Shown: piece by piece, positions 27,401 to 39,400 of the stretch
Position numbering within the stretch: position 1 is the first letter of the stretch
How the letters are laid out: every line of letters starts with the position of its first letter
NCBI GenBank assembly: GCA_034401795.1
Contig: CM067369.1
Span: 85,197,129 to 85,261,128, forward strand
Length of the DNA stretch: 64,000 bases
From: Chaetoderma sp. LZ-2023a
Lineage: Eukaryota; Mollusca; Caudofoveata; Chaetodermatida; Chaetodermatidae
Direction: 5' to 3'
Made by a program: the position numbers and the translations under genes
Notes under the pieces: generated by a model
What the model was told of the DNA's origin: nothing
Seen by the model: only the letters and a program-made list of their open reading frames with translations
Databases searched by the model: none

Positions 27401-30400
27401 CATTTGACCTTGACTTCAAAAGCAATAGGATTTTTCAACGATTAACATCCAACCTTATTTTCATTAATCCTTCAATTTCAAGCTGACCAGTGGTCTTGAG
27501 AAATGTCCATTTATAGGTCAACAGAAGACAATTTTATTTAATTTAACACTGTAATGACTCGTTTGATAACTGAATGATTCAAGTGGTAAACCATGAATTC
27601 CATGTATTTAAATGTCTCATCTGTCCTCTTCATTGCTGATACACATCAGAGGTCAGTAACCATGACCTTTCACGTTGTGACCTTAATGTTACCACCCTCA
27701 TTCCTAACAGCATAAGCAAGCTCATATTCAGGCTTAGTTTCAATATGGTTAACCAATCCTAAAATATAAGCTGTGAAGTTTGGCTTAATACAAAAAGGTT
27801 TTGCACCAAAGTTACAGTGACCTTGACCTCGTGACCTCAAAGTATTCACGATAATTCTGAGTAGCATAGGCAACGATGTTTCAAAGTTATGTCCCGATTA
27901 GGCTTAACCAATCCTGAAATATAATCTGAGTTTTGCTAAATGAAGAAACTTAACATTGAAAAACAGAGACTTGTACCAAGGTCACAGTGAACTTTCCCTT
28001 GGACATTGTGAACTCAATTTCATCAGATGGATTCCTAATCATACAGGAACACATGTATCCATGCAAGTTATGTCCTAATGGGTTTAACCAATCCTGAGAT
28101 ATAAGCTGAAATTTGGTGACTGCAACAAATTAATGTAAAAAACCTGAGTTTTGTACCATTTAGGACCTTGACCTTTGAGACATCAATGTCATCAAGAGGA
28201 TTCTGAAGAGCCAAACATGTATCCAAGCTTTAAATTCCAATAGTGACAACGAATCCAGTGAAACATTAAACTGAGCTCTGTTAAAAGCTTTAGAAATACA
28301 TCCATCTATTAGCCAGGATTCAAAATCCAAAATGGCAGTCATCTTGAATATCATTTTCTGTGTCACTCATTCTGTAGCTCGATCTGACCAGTTGGTTCAA
28401 AACTTAGAAAATTCATTCTTACATTTGTAGAGGGAAGATCTCTGTAACATTGGTGCAAATGCAAATTCCAAAATTGCCACCATGTATCCATTTTTAGAAT
28501 CAAACACTGTGGAATAACTGTATATAGCTTTGACTAAAATAGGTCCGGGCACGAAATCAAAGTGGGAAATTAATCTCACTGGTTGCCATCCTGGAAATTG
28601 GTTTTAGGTCAATAAACTCTCAGTAACTTAGAGCAATGGATGAATCAGATCTGTCAGTCAAGTATATGACATAATAAATTGCGTCACATGTAGACTGACG
28701 TCATAATCATAATTAACAGAAATACTCTGTCATGAACCTGGAATAGTTCGTCAGTTGTAAGAATTGTATATCTTTACCTAAATTTCAAGGTACCTATATA
28801 GATAGATATATATTTTGAAACTATTTTGACTGGGGGCTGTTGCTGCCAAATTTGGTTGAATTTCGTCCAATTATTTCAGGAGTTTTGTTGCACTCAATCT
28901 ACACAATCACAGATGGATGGATGGACAGGCGGATGAACAGGCAGATTAATGGATGGACAGAGACAGACAGACAGGTGGGACTACAAAATCCCCACTTTTC
29001 TTAACTAAATGTGCAACGCATGTATTTTCCCCATAGATTTCAATACAATGAAAATGTACCGTAAAGCTCGCCTTTTAGGGTGTGGTCATAGTATATTCAT
29101 AGCTCAAATAGATATTGCCAAAGGGAATATATCTGCCAAATTTGGTGCTACTACATCAACATATAGCAAAAACTTCCTACAATTGTTGTGAGGCACTAGA
29201 TGAGAGACAGACAGACAAATCAGCATTGCATAAGCCAACCAGGCAAGCTAGAAATGTGAGATATGTTCATTTGTGTATACAGGTATATAAATGAAGGATA
29301 AATGAGTAATAAGAACTTCCTCTTACTCGACTTGGCTTGGAGTTCACGTCTCTCTCGCAACCTAGACACCATCGCATGTGAGGTATCAGTTCTGCCACTC
29401 ATATTTGCAGGGCGTGGTCGACTAGGAGGAAGAGGAATAAGACCAGCCATTGGTTTGAATGCTTCGCCAGATGCGACCACAAATAGATCTGGGCCATTGA
29501 TCAATGCAGATAAACTCTGAACCTGTATAAATAAACAAACAAAACATTAAAAGTCCTACAAATAGCCTCATGGGTCCCGTAGTGTTTCAAAATATTCAAC
29601 AGTTTTCTGAAAGTTGAGATTCAGAGAGTGCAGGGATCGATTGATTCCACCATGGGCAAAGGGTAGCTGGAGCTTAGCTATAGATGGGCGGGGCATAGCT
29701 AAAACCGGATTCCTCCATTCTGTTACACTGGTTGAAGTTCTTCACTCAGAGAAGGTACTTATTCTGTCAGGATTAGTACCTCCATCATCCCTACAGCTCT
29801 ATGAGATGGCCCAGGAATTCAACTTCCATCCTGAAGAAGTGCCACTTCATCAGCCTCAGCTTGACCTTGGCAATGCTAAATCTGTCCAACGTCGTTTGCA
29901 TGTTCAATATGGCCTTATAGAAGCAGGGTTTGAGATTAGCGCGGACTAGCCAGCAGTACAAATGTAATAGCACGAATATGATCACTATATTGTACTAGCT
30001 CTCCTGATTATTTACTAGCCTTAATTGACCTTTCCGGTTTTAGCTATGCCCCGCCCATCTCTAGCTAAGCTCCGGCCAAACCTCGCTCGTGTTGGGATCG
30101 ATCGATATCAACACCATGACTATCAATTTCCAAAAAAAACTACACAGGTAAGCTGTTGAATATTTTGAAACTAATTTGACTGCGTGCTGTTGCTGCCTAA
30201 GGCAGCAACAGCTCCCAGTCAAATTAGTTTCAAAATATTCAACAGCATGTTTATTAAATAGCAAAGAATTACAAAAACACACAATTCATATGTGTCGGAC
30301 CATTTGAGATTTGGTGATGGGCTATATGGAACCCTTTGTGACGTAATGATTATGACATCATCATACACGCGCTGAGCTAATTATGACGTCATACGAGGTC

Positions 30401-33400
30401 ATATGATTGATGGATACTCTGGAAAGGTGAATTGGCAGATATGGTGATTGCTTTTAGCCCTAATACTATAAAATGTGATTGTTTGGTATTCAATTTTGCT
30501 TTGTATGAAAACTCAGGTGTAATGAAAGCAGAACAAAAGTGTGCCATCCATCTCGGTGGCCAAAACAATGCTCAAGGTGAGCTAATGGCTCAATTATTCT
30601 GTTTCTTAACATCTCCTCTACCTTATGACTTGTTTAACCATTTAACACTTATATCAGCTAAAAATTACTTCTGAAGGTCTTGAGAAATGTCAATTTGCAG
30701 ACCAAAAGAAGACTACTTTTGAAAATTTATCACCAGAATGACTGGCTTGATAATCGAGCCAGTCGCTCCAGTGGTAAATTTTCAAAAATAGTCTTCTCTT
30801 GGTCTGCAAATGGACATTCCTATGAGAAAATTTAAATTTTCTTGAATAAATTCGAGGGTTAAAGGGTTAAGTTTCTTTATGGATATGGAGCTACTTTACA
30901 GGATTCTGCACTGGCTGAGTATTTTGTGTGCCAATCAACTGTGTTCAGATTCATGGTGTTCCCCTAGGTCCAAGTCAGCATAATAAACGCGTTATGATAG
31001 GACAACAGCATTTCTGAGACCTAGACTAGATTCCTGACAACCATCCACAGATATATGCCCAACAGTCAACTTTACTGTGTGGTCAGATCTACTGGCCCAA
31101 ACTGACCAATTAGATTTATATTAATAATCTTGAATCTCTATGAACCAACATGCCTAAGGATGCTTCCTGCCACATTTCATTGAACTCATCTGAAGCTTCC
31201 TATTCTTTTTTTATAGGGGGGTTGGCAAGAAAATAAGCCAAGACGACTGCCTAACTGACAAAAGCAAAAGTATAAAATTTTACATTAGCATACCTATATT
31301 GCCCTAGATGATGTTGCATGAGTTTTGAATCAATAACCCTAGTGGCCAAATTACTGATTGGCTTCGTTGAACAAACAGGTCTGTATCTCTACGGCCTAAG
31401 GATGCTTTCTGTCAAATATACTTGATGTCATTACAGTGGTTCTTGAGAAGACATTTTGAATTTCCCATTGTTTTAGTATGGGAGATTTTTGTAAGAATTT
31501 TTCAAAATGGCAAATTTGAAATCAAAATACCCAGAAACCTATCTAAAACCAATTTCGGATTCAAAATCCATCAAATAAAAAAAATCCAATATGGCAGCCA
31601 AACATGCTACATTTTGATTCCCACCACCCAACCCCCACCACCCCCAACCACCCACCGCCCTGTCAGGCATGTTTTATGATGTACATATCAACTTCCCTTG
31701 AACTAACTTTAATGGCCCACAGTCCCTAATCGTATCTCCCAAATTTTTTCCTGATCCGTTTAGCGGTTCTGGAGAAGTGGTTTTCATGAAAACTAGGTCA
31801 TCCAAGAAGGCCGCCAAATTATTTGGCCAATCCAGTTCCCTTGAACAAACTTGGTACAGCTCTGACCCTAGATGCTAGTTCATGAGTTCTTAATCGATCA
31901 CTCATGCCGTTTCTGAGAAGAATATTGTTAGACATTTAAAAAAATTGGCCAAAATCCAAGACGTCCGCCTGACAAATAGGCCGATCGATTTCATTAGAAG
32001 AAAGTTGAATGTCTATGCCCTAAAGATGCTTTCTGTCAAATATATGTGAAATCGGCCCTGGCTGAGTTCTTGAGAATAAGACATTTTGAATCACCCATGT
32101 TGCTTTACTATGGGAGATTTTGACAGGAAAATGATCCAAGATGGCCACCAAACCATTCATTTGACAGTTTCAAAAATGGCAAGTTTGAAATGAAAATATA
32201 AAAAAAACAATTTAAAACCAATTTCGTCTTCAAAATCTGACCAAATAAAAAAAATCCATTACAGCCGCCAAACATGCTAGATTTTGATTGGTCGACTGTG
32301 GCCATGTTTTTTTATGCATAAACTTCGCTTGAAGAAACTTTAATGGTCCTTGGTCCCTAATCATATTTCCTAGATTTTGGCCAGAACTGTTCAGCAGTTC
32401 TGGAGAAGTGGTTTTCGCGAAAACTAGGTCATCCAAGATGACCACCAACCTATTTGGCCAATCAAGTTCCCTTGAACAAACTTGGTTCATCTCTGGCCCT
32501 AGATGATAGCTCATGAGTTTTGAATCGATCACCCAAGTTGTTTGGCAGAAGATTTTTAAACACTTTTTCTAAATATAAGTCAATATCCAAGATGGCCACA
32601 GGCCAAATTGGCCGATCAGCTTCATTTGAACAAACTTGAATCTCCATGCCCAAAGGATGTTTCCTGCTAAGTATAATTATCGAAATTGGCTCAGTGGTTC
32701 TTGAGAAACTGTTTAAATAAAAGGTTGATGATTAACAGAGACAGACAGATGGACAGTCGACGGACAGTCGCCATGCCATAAGCTCACTGGGCCATTCTCG
32801 CCAGGTGAGTTAGCTAGAAATAAATCAGAATAATTTAATATCAGTAATGTGCTTGCAATGAAACCATGCCGATGAAGCTCGACTTTACAACTTTGCAATA
32901 AACTATGAAGCTGGGCGTAAAAACATAAAATATAGAAGGACATATCAACAAGAGGCCCAAGGGCCTGCAACCCAAACCTGGACCATTAGCATTTGAACCA
33001 TTTGCATTTAAATAATGGTAGACATGATGGATAATTTTCGAAAAAATCCAAGATGGTCACCAAAGAAATTGAACAATCAAAATTCTCGTTCCACCCAAGT
33101 TTCGTTGAAATTGGTCCACTAATTAACAGGTAATGTTTTTAATGATTCTGGAAAGTTTAAAAAAAAAACAAGTGGCCACCAAAACATTTACCTACAAAAA
33201 TTCTGAATAGAAGTTCTAGAGCTTACTACTATAGAATCGTTCCAGCCAAATTTGGATAAAATCCAGCAAGCGGTTATGGAGAAGATGCATTTTGACAATT
33301 TCTGGTAAATTTGTCATAAAATTTGATTTTCTTCAAAAAAATTGATCCATTAAAATTCTGAATAGATGTTCTGGAGCCTACCATGATAGGGTCTGTCTAA

Positions 33401-36400
33401 GGCCAACTAGGTTTCAAATCTTTCAAGTGGTGAATGATGAGTAGCGTTTAGACAATTTCCAGTAAAATTCTGTATTATGATATGCTCTCAAGCATATCCC
33501 TATAAGGTCCTTTCAGCCAAAGTAAGTTAAAATCTGCCAAGCAGTTAATGAGCAGTGGTGTTTTGACAATTTCTGCTAAAGTTTTCATAAAATCTAAGAT
33601 TTTCGGCAAAAAACTTAACCAGTCAAAATTCTGTATATAAGTTCTGAATCATATCCCCATAATGTCCTTCGAGCCAAAGTAAGTTGAAATCTATAGCGGT
33701 TAATGAGTTGTAGTGCATTGACAATTGCCGGTAAATTTTTCATAAAATCTACGGTTTTCACAAAAAAATTGACCAATAAAAATTCTGTATATATCTTCTG
33801 AACCATATCCCCATCATGTCATTCCAGTCAAAGTAAGTTGAAATCTGCCAAGCGGTTAATAAGGAGTAGAGTTTTGACAATTTCTGATAAATTGACCAAT
33901 CAAAACTCTGTATACATATTCTGAAACCAAAAGCATTAGGGTCCTTCCAGGCAAATTAGGTTGACTTCCGCCAAGCTGTTAGTGAAGAGTAGTGTTTCGA
34001 CAATTTTTACGGATTATGCGTTGGTGTACGAATTGTATGTGCTTACTATTTAATAAACATTCTATTGAATATTTTGAAACTAATTTCAAATTAGTTGCAA
34101 AATATTCAAAAGTATACCTGTAGAGTTTTCAGGAAATTGTGTCAGGGCATGACAGGGATCGATCGATGCCAACATGACGAAGTGTGAGTGGAGCTTAGCT
34201 AGAGGTGGGTGGGGCATAGCTAAAATTGGAAAGGCGAATTGGCCAGAAGGGACTTTGATGTCTATACGTGGGAAAATAAACATTCAGTGCATAAAAGCAT
34301 GTGTTTTGGTATGGGTAACCAACCAAAAAATATAAAAGGAGTGAACAAGCACAGTTCAGGGCATTCAGACTTTGGATCTGACAAATTAAACTACACACCG
34401 AGCATCATACAATAATTTGTCAGTGATTAGATCAAGTTGTTATTACCGTGCATACTTAGTTCTTGCTAACCAGATGCTAGGTTTTACCCGAAAATGGCCA
34501 AATGATCTGAGGATTGTTCCTAGTTCTAAAGTAAGAGGTATGCAGATACCAAGAATGAGCGTCTTACAAAAATCTGCGGTGCTGTATTCAAGTAAGACCC
34601 ATTTGTATCTCAATACCTTAAGTGTCCATTAAAGCTCTCATGTTCCATTAAATATACACACTTATGCACGAGAAATGAGATGCCTGTTCAATTTACCCAG
34701 CATGCAATGCTACCCAGCATGCAATGCCCTGACTCCATAATCGTTGTAACTATTGGACACCATATTCGTTTAGTCTATTGTCTGCACAAGCCAGGATTTC
34801 TCAAACAAAACCAGCCTGCTTGCATGTGCAAATAGGCATTTGTCCTCCAGCTCTGGAAGCATAAAGATGCATGGAGGGCGTATTCACGGCAGTACATTCG
34901 ACAGTCTGTATTTCAATAATGTTCAGTGAAAGTGTGTGAATGACCATGAGAAAATAGGAGAAAGCTTTTATATACATTGACAGTAATTTGCGTGAAAGTT
35001 GTTGCTATCAATGACAGCACCAACATTCAGTCAAATTGTTGTCAGAATAACAAGCATTCTGTAAGTATTGCTTTGCAATACATGTTCCCTACCTGGTGAT
35101 ATAAATCTTTAGAGATTGACAGTAAAAAATTTCATTAAAAATTGTCAAAAGCAGCTGAAACTCGAGCTTGATCTGTAACTTCTCATAACATAGCAATAAA
35201 CCAAGTCTCAGTTATATATGGTGAAGGAGAAAGAAAAAGTCTTGAAATCTGATATGTTTGTATTTCATAAGTCGAAAGGGGGCGCATAACGCCATCAAAA
35301 AATGACGCAAATGCCTGAAACCCGAACTTGGTCTGTAATTTCTCATAACAAGAGGCCCACGGGGCCTGTATCGCTCACCTGCATCATAGGCATTTCAACC
35401 AGAAAGGCCATCAACAATAAGTAGAACGCTACAGAGTTGAGCAGAATTATAACAAGAAAACGGAAGCCATGTTTCTTTATGTATCAACTACTTTCGAACA
35501 AAACTTAACGGCCCTTAGTCCCTTATCATATCTCCCAAATTTCGGCCCAATCCATTCAACGATTCTGGATACGAAGTTGTTTTCGCGAAAACTAGGTCAT
35601 CCAAGATGGCCGCCAATCCAATGGACCAATCCGGTTCGCTTGAACAAATTGGTTCTCCTCCTGCATTAGATGATGTTTCATGAGTTTTGAATCAACCCCC
35701 AAGCCATTTCAGAGATTTTTAAAGACATTTCTAAAAATTGGCTGGTTTAGCCGGTGGCCATCTTGAATTTTGGTCGATCAGCTTCGTTTGAACTAACTTA
35801 GACCTCTATGCCCTAAGGCCGCATTCTGCCAAATATAATTGAAATCGGTCCAGTGGTTCTTGAAGTCGTTTAAAGAATTCCCCATTGCTTTGCTATGGGC
35901 CCATTGCTTTACTCTTGGAGCCTATGGCAGGAAAGCATACCAAGATGGCAGTCAAACCGTTTATCCAACAGTCTCGAAAGTGGCATATCCCCATCATTAA
36001 TTTTCGCTATTAAAATACATCATATACAAAAAAGCCAATATGACAAAAAGCTAAATTTTGATTGGTTGATGCCGGCCATGTTTTTTAACGTACGAACTTC
36101 CTTTGAACAAATTTAAATGGCCCTTGGTCTCTAAGCATATTTACCAAATTTCAGCGCTATCCCTTCAGCGGTTCGGGAGAAGTAATTTTCGCGAAAACTA
36201 CGTCATCCAAGAAGGCCGCCAAGCAAATAGGCCAATCAGGTTGCCTTGAATAAACTTGGGTCTAACATTGCCATAGATGAGGTGTAATGAGTTTTTAATC
36301 AATTCCTCCAGCGGTTTCGGGGATTTTTTAAAGTGGTTCTAAAAATCGGCCATTTTGGCCGGTGGCCATTTTGGATTTTGACCAATCCGCTTCGTTTGAA

Positions 36401-39400
36401 CAAAATTAGATCTCTATGCCCGATGGATGCTTCCTGCTAAATATAATTGAAATCATCCCAGTGGTTCTTGAGAAGAAGTCGTTTAAAGAATTCCCCATTG
36501 CTTTACTATCGCCCATTGCTTTACTATGGGAGCCTATGGCGGGAAAACAAACCAAGATGGTAGCCAAACCATTTATCCGCCAGTCTAAAAAGTGGCATAT
36601 TTGAACTCGGCACCCTGATAAGCATATATAGAGCAATTTTCGCCATTAAAATACATCAAATACAAAAAGAAACAATATGACCAACAAATGCTAAATATTG
36701 ATTGGTTGATGCCGGCCATGTTTTTTAACATACGAAATTCCTTTGAACAAATTTGAATGGTGTGTCCTTGGTCCCTAAGCATATTTAATAAATTTCAGCT
36801 CTATCCCTTCAGCGGTCCGGGGGAAGAAGTCGTTTTCGGGAAAACCATGTCATCCAAGATGGCCACCAAGCAAATAGGCCAATAAGGTTGGCTTGAATAA
36901 ACTTAGGTCTAACATTGCCATAGATGATGTGTTATGAGTATTGAATCAATTCCTCTTGCGGTTTCGGAGAAGACGATTTTTTAAAGTGTTTAAAAATCTG
37001 CCATTTTGGCTGGTGGGCATCTTAGATTTTGACCGATCGGCTTCGTTTGAACAAACTTAGATCTCTATGCCCTATGAATGCTTCCTCCCAAACATAATTG
37101 AAATTGGCTCAGTGGTTCTTGAGAAGAAGAATTCCCATTTCTTTACTATGGGCCCATTGCTTTACTATGGGAGACTATAGGGGAAAACAAACCAAGATGG
37201 CAGGAAAACCATTTATCCGACAGTCTCGAAAGTGGGATATTTGAACTGGCCACACTGATAAGCATATATAAAGCAATTTTTGCCATCAAAATACATCAAA
37301 TACAAAAAAGCCAATATGACCAAGAAACGCTAAATTTTGATTGGTTGATGGCCATATTTTTTAACGAACAAACTTCCCTTGAACAAACTTGAAAGGCGCT
37401 TGGTCCCTAAGCATATTTACCAAATTTCAGGTCTATCACTTCAGCGATTCGGGAGAAGAAGTCGTTTTCGCAAAAACTAGGTCATCCAAAATGGCCACCA
37501 GGCAAATCGTCTAATCAGGTTGCCTTGAACAAACTTGGGTCTACTGTTGCACTAGATGATGTATTATGAGTTTTGAATCAATTCCTACTGCGGTATCGGA
37601 GAAGATTTTTTAAAGTGTTTCTAAAAATTGGCTATTTTGGCTGGTGGCCATCTTGGATTTTGGCCAATCGGCTGCGTTTGAACAAACTTGAATCTCTATG
37701 CCATAGGGATGCTTCCTGCCAAATATAATTGAAATCGGCCCAGTGGTTCTTGAGAAGAAGTCGTTTAAAGAAAAAGTTGACGGACGATGGACGGATGACG
37801 GGTGGTCGCCACGGCATAAGCTCACTTGGCCTTTCAGGCCAGGTGAGCTAATAAAGTAATGTACCAATTCTCACTTGAATATCTTGAAAGACTGCGAGAA
37901 AAAGGGCAGAAAACTAATATTTTTCGTATTTCATAGGTCAAAAGGGGGGCATAACTCCATGAAAAATTGACGAAAATGTCTGAATCTCGAACTTGCTCAG
38001 TAAGTCCTTATACTAAAGCGATGCACCGGTTTTCGCTTAAATATCTTGAAGGCGTGCGAAAAAAAGTGTGGATATTTTTCGTTTTTCTTAACTCGAAAAG
38101 GGGCATAACTCCATCAAAAATTGACGCATACGCCTGAAACTCGAACTTGGTCTGTAACTTCTCCTAACAAAGCAATAAACCAATTCTCAGTTGAATGCCT
38201 TGAAGGACTGCGAAAAAAGTGCGGAAAACTAACTGCGACAGACGGACAGACAGACGGAGTGCAAACCTATGGTCCCCCCAGGTTTTACTGGTAGGGGACT
38301 ATTTAGTATGTATTGCAATTACTGCCTGCTATATATTTGATACAAATTTTATTAAAAAGTGTTTCTGCAAAGCTTTCAGTCTATGTCTTCTAAGCTAATC
38401 ATCATAAATTTCAGTCAACATTTTCTACAGATTTGAAGAGCAATTTGACCGTAAGTTGTTGCTGACTAAGGCACCAACATTGTTATCAAATTGTTGTCCA
38501 TAGAATCACACGGTGTTCAGTATTGCTATCTAAGTACAGTGAGTATATGGCCTACGCTTTGCTTGCACGAAGGAAATATTTTGCCTCGTGTGTATGTTTC
38601 TGTTCGACCAATGCATTTCAAACAAATGCACAAATCTGTCAACGAAACATACACGTCGTTTGCTAAGCATTCATTCTTGGCGAGAAAGCATATATAGGCC
38701 TACGCTCACTTTACCTAAATAGTAATATATTGATTGCACGTGTGTGGATAGTAATTCGCCAATGTTGTTGGTGCCTTAGAATGCAACAACTTACAGTCAA
38801 ATTGCTAGTTATATCCGTAGCGAGAGTCAACTAAAAATTATGATGATTATTTTAGAATATAGCAACTGAAAGCTGTTGTAGCAACAATTTTCATTCAAAT
38901 TAGTATTAAATCTGTACCAGGTAGTAATCGCATTACCTAATAATTATTTTGACAATAATTTTACTGAATGTTGTTGCTGTCATTGATAGCAATAACTTTC
39001 ACACAAATTATTGTCAAAATTTATATAGAAGCGTTCTTTAATTTTCTTCTGGAAATTGACACAGTTGCGCTGAACAGTATTGAAATGTGGGTCGTCGAAT
39101 GTACTGCCGTGAATAGTACGTGCTTACGCTTCCAGAGCCGGATGAGAAATGACTATTTGCACGTGCAGGCAGGTTGGTTTTGTTTGAGAAATCCTGGCCT
39201 ATACAGACAATAGACTAAACGAATATGGCGTCCAATACATGTAGTTACAACCATTATGGAGTCAGGAAATTGCATGCTAGGTAGCGTTGCATGCTGGGTA
39301 AATTGAACAGAAATCAGCAGGCATCTTATATCTCGTGCAAATGGTCTATATTTAATGGAACATGAGAGCTTTAATTATGTACCTACAATTTCCTGAGAGG

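Larger units (their letters stand above)
34628..39375. mobile_element. 4.75-kb foldback element carrying nested insertions
   Basis: Ends ATTAAAGCTCTCATGTTCC and GGAACATGAGAGCTTTAAT are exact inverses. Arms of about 350-420 bp match inversely (TTCAATTTACCCAGCATGC with GCATGCTGGGTAAATTGAAC; AGTCTATTGTCTG with CAGACAATAGACT; ACGGCAGTACATTCGAC with GTCGAATGTACTGCCGT). The interior holds a family C element (35051-38300), itself split by a family D element (35349-37848), and a further hairpin at about 38430-38810. Intron 1. Confidence 0.78.
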
